A stretch of 11,146 nt of DNA, from NCBI GenBank assembly GCA_964626565.1, contig CAZVFX010000179.1, positions 1 through 11,146 of the forward strand, read 5' to 3'. The first letter of the stretch is position 1, and each line of letters begins with the position of its first letter. The notes under the pieces were generated by a model, which was not told the origin of the DNA, ran no database searches, and worked only from the letters and a program-made list of their open reading frames with translations. The DNA comes from CAZVFX01 sp964626565 (GTDB taxonomy: Bacteria > Myxococcota_A > UBA9042 > CAIXZC01). The position numbers and the translations under genes were made by a program. Shown here one piece after another: positions 6,401-11,146 of the stretch.

Positions 6401-8367
6401 AGATTTCAACGATTCTGGATTTCATCGACAACGGCCACATGGCTCTGCCGGAGTTCCAGAGGGGGTACGTCTGGAACCGCGACCAGGTGCGCGCCTTGAT
6501 GGATTCGCTCTATCGCCGGCACCCCGTGGGGAGTCTTCTCGTATGGGGCACGCAGTCGGAAGGAGCTCATCATCGGGGTGACGGGCAGCTCGCCCCCGGC
6601 GTCGTTAAGCTTCTGCTCGATGGCCAACAGCGCATGACCTCAGTCTATGGCATTGTCCGCGGTGGTCCGCCGCAGTTCTTCGACGGCAATGCCAAGAGCT
6701 TCACCGGGCTCTACTTTCATCTGGAGCGGGAGGAGTTCGCATTCTACTCGCCCATCAAAATGGCTGACGACCCACTTTGGGTTGATGTGTCCGCTCTGAT
6801 GCAGCGCGGCTACGACGGCCTCGGCGAGATAGCCGAGAAAGCCGGACACCGGTTCTTCGGGAAGATGAACCAGCTCCTCGGGATAAGGGACATAGAAATC
6901 CATATCGAGGAGGTCACTGGAGCCGACAAGAACATCGACGTCGTTGTGGACATCTTCAACCGCGTCAACAGCGGCGGAACCAAGCTGTCCAAGGGAGACC
7001 TCGCCCTCGCCAAAGTCTGCGCCGACTGGCCGGATGCCAGGGAGCGAATGAAGGTCTCGCTGAAGAAATGGAATGACTCCGGATACGCATTCAGCCTCGA
7101 CTGGCTGCTCAGGAACGTCAATACCATCGTCACCGGCGAAGCGCGATTCAGCCACCTGCACGACGTCCCGGCAGAGAAAGTCCAGGATGGGCTGGGGCGC
7201 GCTGAGCGGGCCGTCGACACGCTGCTCAACCTCGTCGGGGGAAGGTTGGGCCTGGATCACGACCGGGTTCTGTTCGGCCGGTATGCATTCCCCGTGATGG
7301 CACACTATCTGGACCGGCGAGGCCAGCATCTGGAGGACGCTTCCGAGCGCGACCTGCTGCTATTCTGGTACATCCAGAGCGCCATGTGGGGTCGGTTCTC
7401 GGGCACGACGGAGTCTATGATAGACAAGGACCTCGAGGTCCTTGTCAACTTGGACGGGGGACTCCAGCGTCTGATTGCCGAGTTGCAGCTCTGGCGTGGC
7501 AGTTTGCGGGTGTCACCGGGGCATTTCGGTGGGTGGAGTCTCGGGGCGAGGTTCTATCCCGTCCTCTACATGCTCACCCGCGTCGGGGAGGCGAAAGACT
7601 GGGGTACGGGCCTGCCGCTGAAGAGCCACATGCTAGGCAAGATGAGCCAGCTAGAGGTCCATCACATCTTCCCCAAAGCCGTCCTCTACGACCATGAGTT
7701 CGGGCGCGCCCAGGTGAATGCGGTAGCGAACTTCTGCTTCCTCACCAAAGACACCAACCTGCAAATTGGAGCGAGTCGTCCGGTGGAGTACTTTCCCGAA
7801 GTCGAGGAGCGCCTCCCCGGAGTTCTGGAATCCCAGTGGATTCCGATGGACCCCGAACTGTGGAACGTGGAGAACTACCTGGACTTCCTTGAAGCCAGGA
7901 AGGAGCTACTGGCGGCTGCGACAAATGCCTTCCTTGACGAGCTGACGCATGGAGCCGTGCAGTTGCATGCCCACGAGGAAGTGGCAGAGGAAATCATCGT
8001 GGCAGAGCAACCACTCGAGGTGGCAGCGGCCGTGCTGGGCAGCATCGACTCCGAAGAAGAAGAGGAGGCCCTCGAGGAACTCAACCGCTGGGTCGTGGAA
8101 CTCGGTCTACCAGCGGGAACGACCTCATTCGAACTTGCGGACCCGGAATCAGGGCAGCCGGTGGCCATCTTCGATCTGGCCTGGCCGCAGGGTCTGCAGA
8201 CCGGCTACAGCCAGCCCGTAGCCGTCTTGCTCAACGAGCCCCCGGCTGTTCTGCAGATCGCCAATACCCACGGCTTCCGCCACTTCACCTCGGTCGACGC
8301 CTTCAAGCGCTACGTCAGCGCCGAGGTCGTTGGGGAGAACGGGATGAGCCAGGCTGTGCTGGCATAA
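6397..8367 (+). CDS. DUF262 and HNH (GmrSD-type) nuclease
   Basis: A 656-residue protein. The N-terminal DUF262 (GmrS-like) domain shows its hallmarks: LPEFQRGYVW (17-26), LLDGQQRMT (73-81) and FNRVNSGGTKLSKGDL (187-202). These form the nucleotide-binding site in GmrSD, BrxU and SspE enzymes, which restrict modified or phosphorothioated DNA and use NTP to control cleavage. A DUF1524-like His-Asn-His nuclease follows: LEVHHIFPKA (419-428) with His422/His423, then Asn445 in VANFCFLT and Asn454. A C-terminal extension of about 120 residues (540-656), acidic around 550-570 and then strand-rich, is beyond the usual GmrSD end and may sense DNA or bind partners. The catalytic residues look intact. 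ATG 6397 overlaps the rhomboid stop by four bases. Best guess is a modification-sensitive restriction enzyme. Confidence 0.9.
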   Translation: MKISTILDFIDNGHMALPEFQRGYVWNRDQVRALMDSLYRRHPVGSLLVWGTQSEGAHHRGDGQLAPGVVKLLLDGQQRMTSVYGIVRGGPPQFFDGNAKSFTGLYFHLEREEFAFYSPIKMADDPLWVDVSALMQRGYDGLGEIAEKAGHRFFGKMNQLLGIRDIEIHIEEVTGADKNIDVVVDIFNRVNSGGTKLSKGDLALAKVCADWPDARERMKVSLKKWNDSGYAFSLDWLLRNVNTIVTGEARFSHLHDVPAEKVQDGLGRAERAVDTLLNLVGGRLGLDHDRVLFGRYAFPVMAHYLDRRGQHLEDASERDLLLFWYIQSAMWGRFSGTTESMIDKDLEVLVNLDGGLQRLIAELQLWRGSLRVSPGHFGGWSLGARFYPVLYMLTRVGEAKDWGTGLPLKSHMLGKMSQLEVHHIFPKAVLYDHEFGRAQVNAVANFCFLTKDTNLQIGASRPVEYFPEVEERLPGVLESQWIPMDPELWNVENYLDFLEARKELLAAATNAFLDELTHGAVQLHAHEEVAEEIIVAEQPLEVAAAVLGSIDSEEEEEALEELNRWVVELGLPAGTTSFELADPESGQPVAIFDLAWPQGLQTGYSQPVAVLLNEPPAVLQIANTHGFRHFTSVDAFKRYVSAEVVGENGMSQAVLA

Positions 8368-8403
8368 CTGATCACATTCTACCGGCTTCTACGTTGGAGG
8401 GGC

Positions 8404-8408
8404 AGGAG
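8404..8408 (+). promoter_or_regulatory. Ribosome-binding site of the PD-(D/E)XK gene
   Basis: AGGAG is eight bases before ATG 8417. Together with the 49-base gap and no terminator between, it supports translation from the same transcript as the DUF262 gene. Confidence 0.55.
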
Positions 8409-8416
8409 ACCAGACC

Positions 8417-9445
8417 ATGAACATTTCCAAACTGGCTGAAGCTCTAAATAAGGCTGCCGGAGAGTTTGACGTCGGACGGCTTCAGGAGATGCGAAAGCGC
8501 CTACGGGGCCTCTCCCGTGCGCCATGCAAAGGTATTTTCGGCAAGAAGAGCATCTTCGAGAACAAGGGCTATGCGTTCCATCTCGGAGGCAGGACGGAAC
8601 TGCAATTCAACATCGGTGAGGAGGAAGTGAATGGCAAGCGAGTGATCCGCCGCGGGGTGGCCTTCTCGCTGGAGACGAATAAGACGCTTCAGACTATCGA
8701 GCCCCTTCTGCCAAAGCTCGAACGTTTCAACGACTATCTCCGTGCACATCCGGAGGATTTCCCAGGTATGTCCATGTGGCACTTCGATGGTGCGGGGACA
8801 AGAAGTGACGACCGTCCGGTCTCGCCAATAGCAGACGCCCTGGTCGTTGTGGACAACTTCATTGCACTTGGTCGATGGACCGCAGTAGAAAAGCTAGGAG
8901 TCCTGGAGATCCTGACCGATTTCGACCGCCTGCTCCCGCTCTACTTGCATGTGGAGTCGGAGGGAACGCCGGTCGTCACCCCGACTGGGGTGCCGTTCGT
9001 TCCAGGATGCCCGGCATTTGTCGAGAGTGCTTCCGTATCGGTGCCAGCCCGGACTATGGATGTAGCACTTCGCCACAAGGCTCTTCAGCCTGTGCTCTAT
9101 CGGCTCCTGGCCCATGAGTTCGGGGAGGAGAACGTGAGAATCGAGTATCTCTTGGACTACGGGGGCAGCGTGGATGCTGCGGTCCGTCAAGGTAAGGACC
9201 TCTTGTTCTTCGAATTGAAGACAGCACCGGACGTTCGGTCATGCATGCGAGCAGCTCTCGGACAGTTGCTGGAGTACTCGTGTTGGTGGTCTTCAGACCG
9301 AGCAAGTGAACTCATTGTTGTCGGTGAACACGAGGTGGACGGTAGTGCCGGTGAGTATCTGCGGACCTTGCGGGAGCGATTCCGTCTTCCTGTCTGGTAT
9401 AGATGTCTTGACGCGGAGGCGGGAACGCTCGGGCCCAGGCTGTGA
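8417..9445 (+). CDS. PD-(D/E)XK-type nuclease with an unassigned N-terminal domain
   Basis: A 342-residue protein. The C-terminal part carries a nuclease core of the PD-(D/E)XK fold: Asp253 in GGSVDAAV, then a strand with Glu266-Leu-Lys268 (LLFFELK), then Gln283 and Tyr287 in GQLLEY, the QxxxY-type helix of many restriction enzymes. An upstream Glu (237-238) could complete the metal site. The N-terminal 120 residues contain FHLGGRTELQFNIG (54-67) and GVAFSLE, a strand-rich block that looks conserved and may recognise modified DNA or a partner; I do not recognise the family. It starts 49 bases after the DUF262 nuclease with a good Shine-Dalgarno site, so it is in the same transcript. Whether it cleaves DNA with the HNH enzyme or separately is unknown. 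Confidence 0.7.
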   Translation: MNISKLAEALNKAAGEFDVGRLQEMRKRLRGLSRAPCKGIFGKKSIFENKGYAFHLGGRTELQFNIGEEEVNGKRVIRRGVAFSLETNKTLQTIEPLLPKLERFNDYLRAHPEDFPGMSMWHFDGAGTRSDDRPVSPIADALVVVDNFIALGRWTAVEKLGVLEILTDFDRLLPLYLHVESEGTPVVTPTGVPFVPGCPAFVESASVSVPARTMDVALRHKALQPVLYRLLAHEFGEENVRIEYLLDYGGSVDAAVRQGKDLLFFELKTAPDVRSCMRAALGQLLEYSCWWSSDRASELIVVGEHEVDGSAGEYLRTLRERFRLPVWYRCLDAEAGTLGPRL

Positions 9446-9570
9446 GAAGGTTCGAAGGCGAGGATGGCGGAGAGCCACCGTGGCGAGGGTCTCTGGAAGA
9501 GGACTCGCCAGGGGGTCCTCGGGCAGAACAATTCGGCCGGGAGTAGCGCCTGATTCCCTGGGGTTTTCGC

Positions 9571-9599
9571 TTGATGCCGTGTCGCAATCCGGGTACTCT
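9571..9599 (+). promoter_or_regulatory. Possible promoter for the methyltransferase gene
   Basis: TTGATG and TACTCT are 17 bases apart, matching four of six and three of six bases of the sigma-70 -35 and -10 boxes. Spacing is ideal but the -10 is poor. The long gap to the preceding gene makes separate control plausible, as is usual for methyltransferases that must act before nucleases. Confidence 0.25.
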
Positions 9600-9669
9600 C
9601 AACGAGCGGAGGCATGGCCGACCTCCCGGGCCAGCTGCGGCCCCGGATGTGCGGTGCGTATGCCTTGAC

Positions 9670-9674
9670 AGGAG
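9670..9674 (+). promoter_or_regulatory. Ribosome-binding site that sets the methyltransferase start
   Basis: AGGAG lies five bases before ATG 9680. No such site precedes the longer in-frame ATG at 9614, so 9680 is preferred. Confidence 0.6.
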
Positions 9675-9679
9675 TATCA

Positions 9680-11041
9680 ATGGCGACAGGAGTAACCAAC
9701 AACGAACGGGCAGGGCCAGACGCAACTACAGCGTCCTGCCCTCACCGAGATCCACTTCCACTTCCCCAGGGTGACGTTGAGGTCACGCTTGACTACCCGG
9801 GCAAGTTGCGAGAGTCGGCCATCCTGCAGCCTGTGAGTACCCAGTACTGCGTCGTGGACGAACAGGCAGTCGTCGACAAGTGCAACGGGATTGTTCCGAA
9901 TGGCGTTGTCCTTTCCGACAACTTCTACGCACTGCACGCCTTGCTTGAGCAGAACCTCAAGGCAACTCTGATCTATCTGGACCCACCTTTTGCGACCGGC
10001 ATGGACTTTCACTCTCGCCGGCTTGAACACGCATATGCGGACAGGCTCGGTCCCGCTGCGTACCTCGAGTTCATGCGTCGTCGTCTGATTCTTCTCCGAG
10101 AGCTCCTTACCGACGACGGCTCGATCTATCTTCACATTGGGCATCAAATGGTGGGCCACCTCAAGGCCCTGATGGACGAGATTTTTGGGCGTCGGAACTT
10201 CAGAAACGTCATTACTCGCAAGAAATGCAGCAGCAAGAACTTCACCAAGAATCAATACGCCAACATACATGACTACGTCCTCTTCTACACCCGTTCGAAC
10301 AGATACAAGTGGTACCAGCCGGGCGAGGTGCCTGACGCTGAGTGGATTGAGCGGGAGTACACGAAAGCCGACAATCGGGGCCGGTACAAGCTCGTACCCA
10401 TTCATGCACCTGGAACTCGCAACGGTGAGACGGGCAAGCCCTGGCGCGGGAAGATGCCTCCGCGCGGCAAGCACTGGCAGTTCAGGCCGAGCAAGTTGGA
10501 GGAACTGGACAAGCTAGGAGAGATCCACTGGTCCAGAAACGGAAACCCCCGCCGAAAGGTGTACCTGGAGCCTGGCAAGCTCCTGGCCCTTACCGACTAC
10601 TGGGGGAAGTTTCGCGATGCTCACCACCAGAGCATCAGGATTACTGGATATCCCACCGAGAAGAACCTCGACATGCTCAAGATGATTGTGGCGGCTAGCA
10701 CCGACAAAGGGGATCTCGTTGTCGACCCGTTCTGTGGTTCTGGCACGACAATGGACGCAGCCAACCAGAGTGGACGGGCATGGATTGGCATCGACGAGTC
10801 ATTTACTGCCGCCAGGACTGCTGTGGGTAGACTGCGGCATGGGACGAAGGCCATGGGGGATTTCGTCCAGAGGCAGAAGACATCGAAGAAGCAGATCTCC
10901 CCCGAGCTGTTTCCAACGGGTGACGGGTCGGGCGGATCAACCCGGGAGCCCGCAGTCAACGACGCGAACTTCATGTTCTACGTGGACGCCTTGCTCGTTG
11001 ATGAGCATCAAGAGGAGATCTCAGACATCGCCCGCAGCTAG
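9680..11041 (+). CDS. Beta-class adenine-type DNA methyltransferase (Mod-like)
   Basis: A 453-residue enzyme that should transfer a methyl group from S-adenosylmethionine to adenine N6 at a specific DNA site. Motif IV, YLDPPF, with Asp101-Pro-Pro-Phe104, comes first, preceded by LSDNFYALHALL and followed by DGSIYLHIGH and LKALMDEIFGRRNF, typical of Mod subunits. The target recognition region is about 190-310 (rich in Lys/Arg and Trp). Motif X, YPTEKN, and motif I, DPFCGSGTT (349-357), lie near the end. IV before I makes this beta class, and Phe in DPPF is common in N6-adenine enzymes. The tail (370-453) is short and unassigned. Start at ATG 9680 by the AGGAG site. No helicase-type Res partner lies on the plus strand, so type III is unlikely unless the convergent gene encodes it. 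It may protect host DNA from the upstream nucleases. Confidence 0.88.
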   Translation: MATGVTNNERAGPDATTASCPHRDPLPLPQGDVEVTLDYPGKLRESAILQPVSTQYCVVDEQAVVDKCNGIVPNGVVLSDNFYALHALLEQNLKATLIYLDPPFATGMDFHSRRLEHAYADRLGPAAYLEFMRRRLILLRELLTDDGSIYLHIGHQMVGHLKALMDEIFGRRNFRNVITRKKCSSKNFTKNQYANIHDYVLFYTRSNRYKWYQPGEVPDAEWIEREYTKADNRGRYKLVPIHAPGTRNGETGKPWRGKMPPRGKHWQFRPSKLEELDKLGEIHWSRNGNPRRKVYLEPGKLLALTDYWGKFRDAHHQSIRITGYPTEKNLDMLKMIVAASTDKGDLVVDPFCGSGTTMDAANQSGRAWIGIDESFTAARTAVGRLRHGTKAMGDFVQRQKTSKKQISPELFPTGDGSGGSTREPAVNDANFMFYVDALLVDEHQEEISDIARS

Positions 11042-11146
11042 TCCTGCCCGCCGCGGAGCCAGTCGAAGGTCAGCTTCCGATCGGCCAGTCTCAAGGTGGA
11101 AACCCGGACATTGCCATCCCAGGCACCGTCGAGAGCGCACGCCTCC
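11038..11146 (-). CDS. C-terminal end of a convergent gene (runs off right edge)
   Basis: The minus strand is open from the right edge to a TAG at 11040-11038, giving 35 residues that include VRVSTLRLADRKLTFDWL and end in RGGQD. The composition and the stop position, sharing the CTAG palindrome with the methyltransferase stop, look like a genuine C-terminus. There is too little to name a family. Given the location it could be another restriction or defence gene. Confidence 0.5.
   Translation of the reverse strand, partial: EACALDGAWDGNVRVSTLRLADRKLTFDWLRGGQD

Larger units (their letters stand above)
9446..9679. other. Gap before the methyltransferase gene
   Basis: This 234-base gap contains no supported gene. 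The methyltransferase frame is open here back to 9614, but codons before ATG 9680 lack a ribosome-binding site. A possible promoter is at 9571-9599. Confidence 0.4.

Noticed and set aside
9680..11041. Complete type III restriction system
   Set aside because: The Mod-like enzyme has no Res helicase-nuclease on the same strand; the convergent gene is too short in view to judge.
1..11146. CRISPR arrays, tRNA or rRNA genes
   Set aside because: No regularly spaced repeats and no tRNA- or rRNA-like sequences were seen by eye on either strand.

Overview
The window is from a bacterium with fairly GC-rich DNA (I estimate a little under 60% GC by eye). A lipoprotein signal peptide with a clear lipobox and the use of TTG and GTG starts fit many Gram-negative groups. 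The gene mix (SEC-C protein, rhomboid protease, Cys-containing lipoprotein, several restriction-type enzymes) would suit Myxococcota, Planctomycetota or a related lineage, but no marker gene fixes the taxon.

Left part (1-1740, minus strand): a small mobile-element remnant. It holds the start of a large serine-recombinase-family protein that runs off the left edge, a Cys-rich putative zinc-binding protein, and the frame-broken tail of a third gene just upstream of it. The recombinase N-terminal part lacks a recognisable catalytic serine and arginines, so the module looks decayed or non-catalytic. From 1841 to 2701 on the plus strand there is a secreted lipoprotein of unknown function.

Middle and right part (2890-11041, plus strand): five co-oriented genes that read as a candidate anti-phage or restriction locus. 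In order they are (1) a 707-residue protein with a SEC-C metal-binding motif, a long charged coiled coil and a RelE/ParE-like C-terminal domain; (2) a rhomboid intramembrane serine protease with an intact catalytic dyad and a long acidic tail; (3) a DUF262 plus HNH (GmrSD-type) nuclease whose start codon overlaps the rhomboid stop (ATGA); (4) a protein with a PD-(D/E)XK nuclease core; (5) after a 234-base gap, a beta-class adenine-type DNA methyltransferase. The first four are tightly spaced (37 bases, 4-base overlap, 49 bases) and probably one transcript; the methyltransferase may have its own promoter. A further gene on the minus strand enters from the right edge and shares a CTAG stop palindrome with the methyltransferase gene.

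A working picture, which is inference: the methyltransferase marks host DNA, the two nucleases act on DNA according to its modification state, and the rhomboid and the SEC-C/RelE-like protein add a membrane-linked, possibly toxic, arm. I know of no described defence system with this set of genes.
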